Positions 16,936-25,446 of a DNA stretch of 64,000 nt are shown here, in pieces. Each line of letters begins with the position of its first letter. The stretch's first letter is position 1. The stretch is taken from contig NZ_POUB01000004.1 of NCBI RefSeq assembly GCF_003236335.1, forward strand, positions 1-64,000. Reading direction: 5' to 3'. Both the position numbers and the translations under genes were made by a program. This DNA comes from Micromonospora deserti (GTDB lineage Bacteria; Actinomycetota; Actinomycetes; Mycobacteriales; Micromonosporaceae). Under the pieces are notes generated by a model, which made no database searches, was not told the DNA's origin, and saw only the letters and a list, made by a program, of their open reading frames with translations.

Positions 16936-19900
16936 TTGCCACTTCTGGGGAGGGCTGGTGGGCGACCACGGCGGGGGTTCGTCGATGCTTTCCAGGTGCT
17001 GGGGCCGGTGGTGGCGTACGGGGCGGACGGGCCGGTCGGGCTGGGTCCGGCCCGGCAGCGCACGCTGCTCGCCGCGCTGTTGCTCGAGCCGGGCGGTGCG
17101 GTCGCTTTTGACCAGCTGGTGGATCGGGTGTGGGGGGAACGGCCGCCACAGCGTGCCCGGGTGACGCTGCACACCTACCTGTCGCGGCTGCGAACGGTGT
17201 TGGGCGGCGCGGGCGGGCCGGCGCTGGTGCGGCGGATGCGCAGCTACGCGCTGGAGGTCGATCCGGGGGCGGTGGATCTGCACCGGTTCCGGGCAATGGC
17301 GAGTGGGGCCAGGCGGGCAGACGACGGCCGCGCCGCGACCCTGTGGGGGGACGCGCTCGGTTTGTGGCGGGGCGAACCGTTCGCCGGTCTGGACAGCGAC
17401 TGGCTGCGGGCGGTCCGCGCGGAGCTGGAGGCGGAACGGTTGGCGGCCGCGCTGGATCGCCACGATGTGCTGTTGCGCCGCGGCGAGCACGGGCGGCTGG
17501 TGCCCGAGCTGACCGCGGCCGCGGCCGCTCACCCGCTGGACGAGCGGCTGGCCGGGCAGCTGATGCTCGCGCTGTACCACTGCGGCCGGCAGGCCGACGC
17601 GCTCGCGCACTACCGGCTGCTGCACGACCGGTTGGTCGAGGAGGTGGGCAGCGACCCGGGGCCGGGGCTGCGGGAGCTGCACCGGCGGATACTGCGGCAC
17701 GACGCCGAGCTGGCGCCCGCGCCCCTCGGGCTGGGCGGTCGGCGGGTCCCCACCGAGCCGCCGGACCGTGGCGCGGGTGATCCGCGACACCTGAACGGCG
17801 GTCGTGCGGCCACGTCGCCGCCGGCGGCCACCGGCCTCCCCCGCCGGCCGGCGCAGCTTCCGGCTGACGTGCCGGACTTCACCGGCCGCGCCACCGACCT
17901 GCGGCGCCTCGACAAGCTGCTGGACGAGAGGCTCGACAGCGGGACGGCGCCGGCGGTGGTGATCACCGCCATCGCTGGCGCCGCCGGGGTCGGCAAGACC
18001 GCGCTCGCCGTGCATTGGGCCAATCGGATGACCGATCGGTTCCCGGACGGCCAGCTTTACGTGAACCTGCGCGGCTACGACCCGGACCAGCCCATGCCGG
18101 CCGCGGATGCCCTTGCGCGGTTTCTCACCGCTCTGGGCGTGGCCGGCCAGGACATCCCGCTGGACGTGGATGAGCGGGCCGCCAAGTATCGCAGCGAGCT
18201 CGCCGGCCACCGGATGCTGATCCTGCTCGACAACGCCGCCAGCGTGGCACAGGTGCGGCCGCTCCTGCCCGGAAGCAGTTCCTCCCTGGTGGTGGTGACC
18301 AGCCGGGACAGGCTTGCCGGGCTGGTCGCCCTGCACGGCGCCCACCGGCTCGACCTCGACCTGCTCCCGGCCGCCGAGGCGGTCGACCTTCTGCGCCGGT
18401 TGATCGGCTCCCGGGTGGAGGCCGAACCGGAGGCCGCCGCGACGCTGGCCGAGCAGTGCGCACGGCTGCCGCTGGCGCTCCGCGTCGCCGCCGAGCTGGC
18501 CGCCTCCCGGCCGGACAGCACGCTCGCCGAGCTGGTGGCCGAGCTGGCCGACCGGCAGACCCGACTGCACCTGCTCGACGCCGGCGACCCGTACGCCGCC
18601 GTGCGCGAGGTGTTCTCCTGGTCCATCCACCACCTGTCCCCCGACGCCGTACGCACATTCCGCCTTGTCGGCCTCCATCCCGGCCCGGACCTGGATCCGT
18701 ACGCCGCCGCGGCGCTGACCGGCACCGGCCTCGACCAGACGCGCCGGACCCTCGAGCTGCTGACCCAGGCAAACCTGGTCCACCGCACCGGTCGCGGCCG
18801 GTACGGGATGCACGACCTGCTGCGCGCGTACGCGGCCCACCTGGCCAACGACGACGAGACCGAGCAGCTGCGCCAGGCCGCGCAGCAGCGGCTGCTCGAC
18901 TACTACCTGACCACCGCCGTGTCCGCCACCGACACCCTGCACCCGGGCGAGGCGCACTATCGTCCCGAGGCCACCGCGTCCGCCACGCTGATCCCCGATC
19001 TGAGCGACCCGAAGGCCGCGCGCGCCTGGCTGGACGCCGAACGGTACTGCCTGGTGGCGGTCGCGGCGTACGGCAGGGCCGTCGGCGCGTCCAGCTACGT
19101 CGCCGGGCTCGCGCGAGCCCTGTACCGCTACCTCAGCGACGCCCACCTCACCGAGATGGTGGCCATCAACGATCACGCCTACCATGCGGCCGAGCAGGCG
19201 GGAGACCACATCGGGTCGGCACACGCGCTCCGCCAGCTCGGCACGGCCTACAACCGGTTGAGCCGCTACCAGGCGGCAGTCGAGCATCTCCAGCAGGCGC
19301 TCGCCCGGTTTCGCGAGGCCGGCGATCTGGTCGGCGAGGCGCTCACCCTGACCAGCCTCGGCACGGTCGGCTACCGGCTGGGCAACCATGACGACGCCAT
19401 GGACCACAATCGGCGCAGCATCGAGCTGTCCCGGCAGGCCGGCGACCGGCTCGCCGAGGCGTTCGCGCTGAACAACCTCGGCGTGGCGGAGGAGCGTGTG
19501 GGCCGCTATGCCGACGCGGGCGACCACTACCGGCAGGCCTTGGCCATCTTCCGGGAAATCGGTGCCCGCTACTGCGTGGCGACCGCGCTGTTGAACGTGG
19601 CCAACGTCGAACTTCGGCAGGGCGACTACGCGCCGGCCGCGACCAACCTGCGGCAGTCGCTGGCCATCCTCCAGCCTCTTGGCGGACCCATCACCGAAGC
19701 CCATGCCCTCGACACGCTCGGCCTGCTCCACCTCCGTCTGGGCGAACCGGAGGAGGCCACCGGCTACTTCAGGCAGGCGCTCGCCCGCTTCAGGGAAGCC
19801 GGCGAACGGAACGGGCAGGCCTGGTCGGTCAACGGCCTCGGGGAGGCGGCCCAACTCGCCGGCGACGCGACCACCGCGTTGGCCCACCACAGCGAGGCGC

Positions 19901-20145
19901 TCGCCATCGCTACCGGTGCCAGCACCCGACATCAGCAGGCCCGCGCCCACACCGGTCTCGGTCACGCCCACAAGGCCCTCGGCGACCCCGACCAGGCCGG
20001 CAGACACTACGAGCGGGCATACGCCATCTACGCCGAGCTCGGCATGCCGGACGCCGAAGACGTCCGCGTGTATCTCGCCCCGCTCGCCGGGTCCCGCAGG
20101 CAGGAAGCGACCGGGTTACGCGCCTTTGAAGTGGCCGAAGAATGA
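16936..20145 (+). CDS. SARP/AfsR-type regulator: BTAD + NB-ARC + TPR (1069 aa)
   Basis: Domains in order: an OmpR-type winged helix (QRTLLAALLLEPGGAVAFDQ, LVDRVWGERPP), the bacterial transcriptional activation domain to about residue 255 (LYHCGRQADALAHYRLLHDR), an NB-ARC ATPase with Walker A IAGAAGVGKTALAVHWANR and RMLILLDNAASVAQVRPLLP, then about eight TPR units (for example QLGTAYNRLSRYQAAVEHLQ; NNLGVAEERVGRYADAGDHY). The start is uncertain; the TTG at 16936 is the first available in frame and lacks a clear ribosome-binding site. AfsR-like proteins activate secondary metabolism or development genes. No biosynthetic cluster adjoins it. Its 3' end overlaps the convergent immunity gene by 30 bp. 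Confidence 0.88.
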   Translation: MPLLGRAGGRPRRGFVDAFQVLGPVVAYGADGPVGLGPARQRTLLAALLLEPGGAVAFDQLVDRVWGERPPQRARVTLHTYLSRLRTVLGGAGGPALVRRMRSYALEVDPGAVDLHRFRAMASGARRADDGRAATLWGDALGLWRGEPFAGLDSDWLRAVRAELEAERLAAALDRHDVLLRRGEHGRLVPELTAAAAAHPLDERLAGQLMLALYHCGRQADALAHYRLLHDRLVEEVGSDPGPGLRELHRRILRHDAELAPAPLGLGGRRVPTEPPDRGAGDPRHLNGGRAATSPPAATGLPRRPAQLPADVPDFTGRATDLRRLDKLLDERLDSGTAPAVVITAIAGAAGVGKTALAVHWANRMTDRFPDGQLYVNLRGYDPDQPMPAADALARFLTALGVAGQDIPLDVDERAAKYRSELAGHRMLILLDNAASVAQVRPLLPGSSSSLVVVTSRDRLAGLVALHGAHRLDLDLLPAAEAVDLLRRLIGSRVEAEPEAAATLAEQCARLPLALRVAAELAASRPDSTLAELVAELADRQTRLHLLDAGDPYAAVREVFSWSIHHLSPDAVRTFRLVGLHPGPDLDPYAAAALTGTGLDQTRRTLELLTQANLVHRTGRGRYGMHDLLRAYAAHLANDDETEQLRQAAQQRLLDYYLTTAVSATDTLHPGEAHYRPEATASATLIPDLSDPKAARAWLDAERYCLVAVAAYGRAVGASSYVAGLARALYRYLSDAHLTEMVAINDHAYHAAEQAGDHIGSAHALRQLGTAYNRLSRYQAAVEHLQQALARFREAGDLVGEALTLTSLGTVGYRLGNHDDAMDHNRRSIELSRQAGDRLAEAFALNNLGVAEERVGRYADAGDHYRQALAIFREIGARYCVATALLNVANVELRQGDYAPAATNLRQSLAILQPLGGPITEAHALDTLGLLHLRLGEPEEATGYFRQALARFREAGERNGQAWSVNGLGEAAQLAGDATTALAHHSEALAIATGASTRHQQARAHTGLGHAHKALGDPDQAGRHYERAYAIYAELGMPDAEDVRVYLAPLAGSRRQEATGLRAFEVAEE

Positions 20146-20475
20146 TGGATCGTCGAACCCGCCGTCGTCCTCATGCCATTGCATCACGCCGGCCACGACG
20201 AAGCTGCGCAGGTCGGGCTCCAGTGTGAACAGCGTGTATCCCGTCCCGATCTCCCCATACCTGTCCCGGTACTCGGCCGTGGTTGCGGCATCCGCCTCGG
20301 TCGCGTGTAGACCCTCGTAGTAGGGCTTGAGCAACATCCGACCTACGCCGCCGAAGTAGACGTCGATCCGGGTGGAGATGCCAGGGTCCTTGGTGCTCCG
20401 CAGGAGCAGCCGGCACTTGCTGACCGAGTACGCCCAGACTTTGAAGTATCGCTCCGACCGGAATTCACCGTCCAC
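20116..20475 (-). CDS. probable immunity protein of the adjacent polymorphic toxin
   Basis: 119 aa, small and soluble (MDGEFRSERYFKVWAYSVSK; YFGGVGRMLLKPYYEG; DDGGFDDPSFFGHFKG). The GTG at 20475 follows the toxin stop by a single base (TGA-C-GTG), the usual arrangement for toxin-immunity pairs. I do not recognise the family, so the role rests on position, size and coupling. Its 3' end overlaps the convergent regulator gene by 30 bp. Confidence 0.65.
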   Translation of the reverse strand: MDGEFRSERYFKVWAYSVSKCRLLLRSTKDPGISTRIDVYFGGVGRMLLKPYYEGLHATEADAATTAEYRDRYGEIGTGYTLFTLEPDLRSFVVAGVMQWHEDDGGFDDPSFFGHFKGA

Positions 20476-20476
20476 G

Positions 20477-23400
20477 TCAGGGAAACCTCACCTTGGCGGG
20501 GTCCAGGTCCCAGATGGGCTCTGGCAAATCGATCTTTATCCCGCGATAGTACCAGGTGACGTTCACCCAATCGAAGTTCTCAAGTCGGCATTGGAGCCCG
20601 ATCTGGTACATCTCCCATTGGGTCGCAGCCCCATCCCCGGTGGCACCGGCCCGGTACGCCGCGAGAAACGCCTGCTTCGCCTCCTCCACCGTGCCCACGT
20701 TCATTCCGTCGAAGCCATCCAGCGCCACAGCGACCTTCGAGTTACTGCCCAGGGCATCCTTGACCATGTGCATCCAGACTGTCCATGGCAGGCCGTTCAC
20801 GTTCCCGAGGACGCGAGCGTACTCCGGATTGTTAAGCGTATAGCCACCGATCTGCTCCTTCAGGACTTCGCCGTGCCGCGCGATACCGAGCACCAACGGA
20901 CAGTCGGTGTTGTTGTTGTGCACGAGCACCGGCGTGTCGCCCACGACGATGTAGTAGGTGGGCGTGCCCGCGACCGTGAGGTCGTACATCACCCGGTCGC
21001 TGGTGAAGGTGCGGACCGAGCCGACCGTGGCGAGGTCGCCGACCGGGGTGCGCAGCTTCGCCCCGGCGCCCAGGTCCGCGGCTGTCACCCACTCCCGCGC
21101 CGACTCCGCCCAGAACGGGTGCGTGGCGGTGGTGCTGACGGTGCCCGTCCCGCCCGCGGGCCCGACCACCGTCACGTCGGTCAGGGTCGTGTCGCGGTTG
21201 CGCCAGAGCCGGGTGACCGACTCGGCGGTGGTCTGCCCGGTGGTGGGATCGGTGGCGAGCACCCTGTCGCCGACCTCGATGTCACTGATCCGGCGTTGGC
21301 CGCCATCCGCCAGCAGGACCGGCGTCCGCGCGTCGAAGCTGTGCCGCAGGCAGGTCGTCCAACCGGCCAGCCGCAACCGGACGAGGTTGACGACCTGTAG
21401 GTCCGTCTGGAGCTTCTTGGCGTGCTGGGAAGCGACGTACAGCGCCTTTATGCTGCGGAAGCCGGCGGAGACCGCCTTGCCGATTCCCGCGAGGAGCAGT
21501 GTTTCCAGCGCGGTCCGGCCGAGGTTGAGAAGGGTCTGGGCGAGGGTCTGGTCGCCGTTGATGAGGCGGTAGAGGTTGAGACCGACCTCGCCGAGGCCGA
21601 GGATGGTGCCGAGGGCCGCTCCGCAGACGATGGTGGCCACGCAGGCGACGCCTGCCGCGACGCCGATCGGAGCCAGGAGGGCGGTGAGGCCGTTGATCGC
21701 CTGGCCGATGGCGACCAGCGATTGGATGCCGGTGAAGGCGGGGTGCAGGGTGGACTGGACGCAGTTCTGGTAGTCCTGGCTGCCCTGCGGAAACACCTCG
21801 CAGTAGCCGGCGTTGATGTAGGCGCGTGTGGCCAGTTCGGCCGGGTCGGCGATGACGTTGCGGACGCAGTTCTCCGCGTAGTCGCTGTCGGTGGGGTCGA
21901 GGAGTTGTTCCCAATCCTGAACGCCGACGGAGGTGTAGTTGTCGACGCACTTCTGCATTTCGACGCCCTGGGCGAAGGTGTACTCCTCGTAGGCCTGCTG
22001 CGCGGCCGCGGCCGCGACCACCGCGCTCTTGCCGGCGCTGAGCGCGGCCTTACGGGCGCGTTCGGCAGCGGCGTGTGCCGCGGAGGCGGCCGCCGCGGCG
22101 TTCTCGTAGGACGAGATCGCCCAGGTGGCAGAGCGGAGGGCGCTTCGGGCCGAGGCGTTGGCACGAGTAGCGGCCTGCTTGGCGGTTTTGACCGCCGCCG
22201 CTGCCTTGTCCACCGACTGCGCGGCCTTGACCGCGTGCTGCCGGGCCTTGTCGGCATAGCCGGCCGCCTTCTGGGCGGACTGGGCCGCCTGGTTGGCGTA
22301 GGAGGCGGCCTGGGCGGCGTCGCCGCGCGCCCGCGCCGCCACTTCCTGGGCCTCCAGCGCGTTCCGCACCGCGGTCTCGGCGACCTCGTTGATCTTGTCC
22401 ACCAGGCCGCCGACCACCGCGAGGTGAACCGCGCTGCTGTGGTCCCGCTCCGCCGCGGTGTACCGGCCGGTGGTGAGGAACTCGCGCAGGCCCGGCGGCG
22501 GCCCGTCGAGGGCGACCTGAGCGGCGGCCTTGACCTCCGGGCCGCTGTCCGGGTCGGACATGATCTGGTTGACCAGCACCCGCTCACCCACGGCAGCGGC
22601 GGTGTACCGGCCGATGTCCAGGAAGTCACGTAGCGCCTTCAGCGTCTCGGCGTCCAGCGCCTCCTGTGCCGCCTGGGCCAGTACCACGTCACCGGCCTCG
22701 CGTGCGGCCGCGAGGATCTGGTTGACCTTGAGCCGGTCTTGGCTGTATCGGCCGGGGTAGTTCTGGACGCGCAGGAACTGCCGCACCGCGGCGTCGTCAC
22801 CATCCAGCGCCGTCTGCGCGGCCTCGGCGAGTGCGGCGTTGTCGGCGACGGCGAGGTTCATGACGGCTTGCCGGTCGTCCCGGGCGGCGGCCTTGGCCAC
22901 ACCGGTGCGCGCGTACTCCAGCACCTGCTCGTCGGTGCCGGACAGGGCCGCGAGGGCCGCCTCCCGGGTCCACACTCCCTGGGCCGTGGCTGCCAGGGTG
23001 AGCGCCACCCGCCGGCCGGCTGCCACCGCGTCGGTCAGCGGAGTGGCCGGATCCTGGGCCACGGTGAGCAGCCGGTTGGTCTCCGCGTCCCGCTGGGCGG
23101 CCTGCTCGGTGTCCCAGTCGGCGCGGCGCCGCTGCGCCTCGTACTCCGCGTTCGCCGCCCGGGCGACCTCCAGCCGCTCGTCCTTGGCCACCGCCAGCCG
23201 CTCGACATCGGCTTCGCGGGCCGCGTCGAACACCGCGGCGGCAGCCACCGCCGCCTCCACCGCGGACGTGGCCGCGACCGTCGCCGCGTTGGCATGCTCG
23301 GTCGCCCGCCGCGCCGCCTCCGCGGCCTCCCCGGCATGGTTGGCGGCATCGATCGCCGCCCGCGCCGCGGCCTCCGCGTTCGCCGCCGCCCGCCGGGCCG

Positions 23401-24844
23401 CGTCTCGCGCGTCGAACGCCGCGTCGATGGCGACCCGCAGGTACCTCTCGGCGGCCCGCGCCGCCCGCGCCGCCCGCTCGGCGTTGGCCCGCGCCCGCTT
23501 CGCCGCCTCTACGGCCGCCGCCGCGTCCGCACCCGCGTTGTTCGCGTGCTGGACCGCCTCCTCGTTGGCCGCTGCCGCCGCCTGGGCGTGCATGGCCGCC
23601 GAGTTCGCCGCATCGACCGCCTGCATGCCGGCCTGGATCGCCCGGCCGGCCTGCTCGGCCTTGTCCGCGAAGTTCCGCGCCTCCTGCGCGATGGCGTTCG
23701 CCGCCTGGGCCGCCTGCCGCGCGGCCGACGCCTTCGACGCGTCCGTGGCGGCGTGCGCCGCCGCCTGGTACGCCCGCGCCGCGGCCCGGTCCGCCTGCGC
23801 CGCCGCCGACGCCGCCCGCGCGGCCGCCGTCGACGCCGCTCGCGCGGCCCGGCTCGCCGCCGCTGCCGCCTGCACCGCGACCTTCGCCGCCTCCGCCGCC
23901 TTGTGCGCCGCCGCAGCCGCCCGCTTGGCATGCGCCGCCGCCTGCGCGGTGTTGTCCCGTGCCGCCTCGGTCGCCCGTGCCGCCGCCTGGGCCGCCCGGC
24001 GCGCCGCGTCCGAGGCCGCCTTCGCCCGATCCGCCTCCCGCGTAGCGTTGCGGGTCTCCTCGTCGGCCACCTCACCAGCGGCCTGCGCCTGTGCCAGCAG
24101 GCCGGTCAGCGTCGCGGTCTCCTCGTCCTGAGCAGCCGCGACGGCCCATCCGTACTCCAGGAACTGCTCCAGCGCCTCCGGCGTACCCGCGTCCAGCGCC
24201 TTCTGCCCAGCCGCCTGCACCTGCGGCCCACCGGTGGCCATCGCCTGGTTGACCCGCAGCCGCTGGTCGGTCTGCCACTGCACCTGCCAGCCCGAGTCGA
24301 GGAACGCCCGCAACACCGCCGGATCCCCGGAGTCCAACGCCCGCTGACCGGCCTCCCGGACCTGTGGCCCACCGGTAGCCATCAGCTGGTTCACCGACAC
24401 CCGCGCATCGATGTCCGACGGCCCGTGCCAGCCATCGGCCAGGAACGTGTCGATGGCACTCTCGTCGCCGGCATCGGCGGCGTCCAAGGCCTGCCGCGCC
24501 GCCGCCCGCACCGCCGGCCCGCCTTCGGCGATTGCGGCGACGACCGCGTCCCGCTCGTCGAGCTGCTGCGCCTGCTGCCACCCCGCTTCCAGGAACTCCC
24601 GCACCTGGGCGTCGGAGCCCACCAGCGCGGCCTCGGCGGCGGCCCGGACCTGCGTGCCACCCCACCGCCATGCCGAGACCACCAACGACCGGTCCACCGG
24701 GGTGGTTTCCGCCGCTGCCTGCGCCGGCCTGGCATGCAGCAGGCCCGCCAGCAGTACCAGTACCGTCAGCGCGGCTATCAGCGGACGGCTCCGCCCGATG
24801 GGTGATCGACGCAGACTGTCGGCGACATCCAGCGGTGTACTCAC
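20477..24844 (-). CDS. secreted polymorphic toxin: ALF repeats, Ala-rich coiled coil, Hint, C-terminal toxin domain (1455 aa)
   Basis: Starts at GTG 24844 behind GGGGGAGAGG. An N-terminal Sec signal (LIAALTVLVLLAGLLHARPA, cleavage near AQA) is followed by tandem ALF-type repeats (VREFLEAGW, IDTFLADGW, LRAFLDSGW, LEQFLEYGW), a very Ala-rich helical shaft of about 300 residues, more ALF units, and a second Ala-rich helix. A hydrophobic stretch (APIGVAAGVACVATIVCGAA) could cross a membrane. Residues ~1165-1311 are a pretoxin-Hint domain (CLRHSFDARTPVLLADGGQR ... GTPTYYIVVGDTPVLVHNN). The last 144 residues, beginning NTDCPLVLGIARHGEVLKEQ and containing WEMYQIGLQCR, are the variable toxin domain, whose activity I cannot assign. 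Confidence 0.88.
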   Translation of the reverse strand: MSTPLDVADSLRRSPIGRSRPLIAALTVLVLLAGLLHARPAQAAAETTPVDRSLVVSAWRWGGTQVRAAAEAALVGSDAQVREFLEAGWQQAQQLDERDAVVAAIAEGGPAVRAAARQALDAADAGDESAIDTFLADGWHGPSDIDARVSVNQLMATGGPQVREAGQRALDSGDPAVLRAFLDSGWQVQWQTDQRLRVNQAMATGGPQVQAAGQKALDAGTPEALEQFLEYGWAVAAAQDEETATLTGLLAQAQAAGEVADEETRNATREADRAKAASDAARRAAQAAARATEAARDNTAQAAAHAKRAAAAAHKAAEAAKVAVQAAAAASRAARAASTAAARAASAAAQADRAAARAYQAAAHAATDASKASAARQAAQAANAIAQEARNFADKAEQAGRAIQAGMQAVDAANSAAMHAQAAAAANEEAVQHANNAGADAAAAVEAAKRARANAERAARAARAAERYLRVAIDAAFDARDAARRAAANAEAAARAAIDAANHAGEAAEAARRATEHANAATVAATSAVEAAVAAAAVFDAAREADVERLAVAKDERLEVARAANAEYEAQRRRADWDTEQAAQRDAETNRLLTVAQDPATPLTDAVAAGRRVALTLAATAQGVWTREAALAALSGTDEQVLEYARTGVAKAAARDDRQAVMNLAVADNAALAEAAQTALDGDDAAVRQFLRVQNYPGRYSQDRLKVNQILAAAREAGDVVLAQAAQEALDAETLKALRDFLDIGRYTAAAVGERVLVNQIMSDPDSGPEVKAAAQVALDGPPPGLREFLTTGRYTAAERDHSSAVHLAVVGGLVDKINEVAETAVRNALEAQEVAARARGDAAQAASYANQAAQSAQKAAGYADKARQHAVKAAQSVDKAAAAVKTAKQAATRANASARSALRSATWAISSYENAAAAASAAHAAAERARKAALSAGKSAVVAAAAAQQAYEEYTFAQGVEMQKCVDNYTSVGVQDWEQLLDPTDSDYAENCVRNVIADPAELATRAYINAGYCEVFPQGSQDYQNCVQSTLHPAFTGIQSLVAIGQAINGLTALLAPIGVAAGVACVATIVCGAALGTILGLGEVGLNLYRLINGDQTLAQTLLNLGRTALETLLLAGIGKAVSAGFRSIKALYVASQHAKKLQTDLQVVNLVRLRLAGWTTCLRHSFDARTPVLLADGGQRRISDIEVGDRVLATDPTTGQTTAESVTRLWRNRDTTLTDVTVVGPAGGTGTVSTTATHPFWAESAREWVTAADLGAGAKLRTPVGDLATVGSVRTFTSDRVMYDLTVAGTPTYYIVVGDTPVLVHNNNTDCPLVLGIARHGEVLKEQIGGYTLNNPEYARVLGNVNGLPWTVWMHMVKDALGSNSKVAVALDGFDGMNVGTVEEAKQAFLAAYRAGATGDGAATQWEMYQIGLQCRLENFDWVNVTWYYRGIKIDLPEPIWDLDPAKVRFP

Positions 24845-24900
24845 GGCCCTCTCCCCCGTCGTGGAGTCGTGTCAACTCCGCCTACATGAATCGACTGACG

Positions 24901-25425
24901 TCAACCCGCGACGGTCAGCCGCAGCAACATGGTCGGGGAGGCGTCCGGATCCGCACCAAGGCCGACCTGGGTGCTACCGTCCGGGTCGACCTCGACCGTG
25001 ATCTCCTCGCCCTCGTCGCTGCGCAGCTCCGCGGTCACCTCGTGGCCGGTGCCGGTGCGCTGACCGTCGCCGCGGATCTCGTACACACCGGGGACCTCCA
25101 GGTTGAGCAGCCCGGTCCGGGCCGTCACCTTGAAGCAGACCCGTCCGATGCCGTCCGCCCCGATCTGCTCGTCCGTGGTCCAGACCTTCAGCAGCCCGAT
25201 GTCGCCCTCCGGCGGCGTGGCGCAGTCGGCCAGCAGGATGTGCCCATCACCGGAGATCAGTTTGACGTTCTGCTGCGCCAGGATCTGCGCGGCACCCGGG
25301 TAGCTGAAATCCTCCACGATGGACGGAGGCGCGTCGTCGGCCACGGCGCGGGTCGGTGCCGACGCCCCGACCAGCAGCCCGGCAGCACCGAGGCCGAGCA
25401 CCGCCGCCAGCAGTCGCGTTCGCAT
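24901..25425 (-). CDS. small secreted protein of the toxin operon
   Basis: 174 aa from ATG 25425, which has GGGGAG about 10 bases upstream; an ATG at 25443 is also in frame. A signal peptide (MRTRLLAAVLGLGAAGLLVG) is followed by a beta-rich domain with two Cys (LLADCATPPEGDIGLL; GRVCFKVTARTGLLNLEVPG). The gene lies between the pseudo-protease and the toxin on the same strand, with 21-bp and 56-bp gaps, so the three are probably cotranscribed. Function unknown; a cell-surface accessory factor for the toxin is plausible. Confidence 0.75.
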   Translation of the reverse strand: MRTRLLAAVLGLGAAGLLVGASAPTRAVADDAPPSIVEDFSYPGAAQILAQQNVKLISGDGHILLADCATPPEGDIGLLKVWTTDEQIGADGIGRVCFKVTARTGLLNLEVPGVYEIRGDGQRTGTGHEVTAELRSDEGEEITVEVDPDGSTQVGLGADPDASPTMLLRLTVAG

Positions 25426-25446
25426 CACGATGTGACTCCCCATCCG

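Noticed and set aside
16612-20007. 1131-codon open frame on the minus strand
   Set aside because: It is antisense to the SARP regulator, which has clear domains and motifs. The frame is open only because of high GC.
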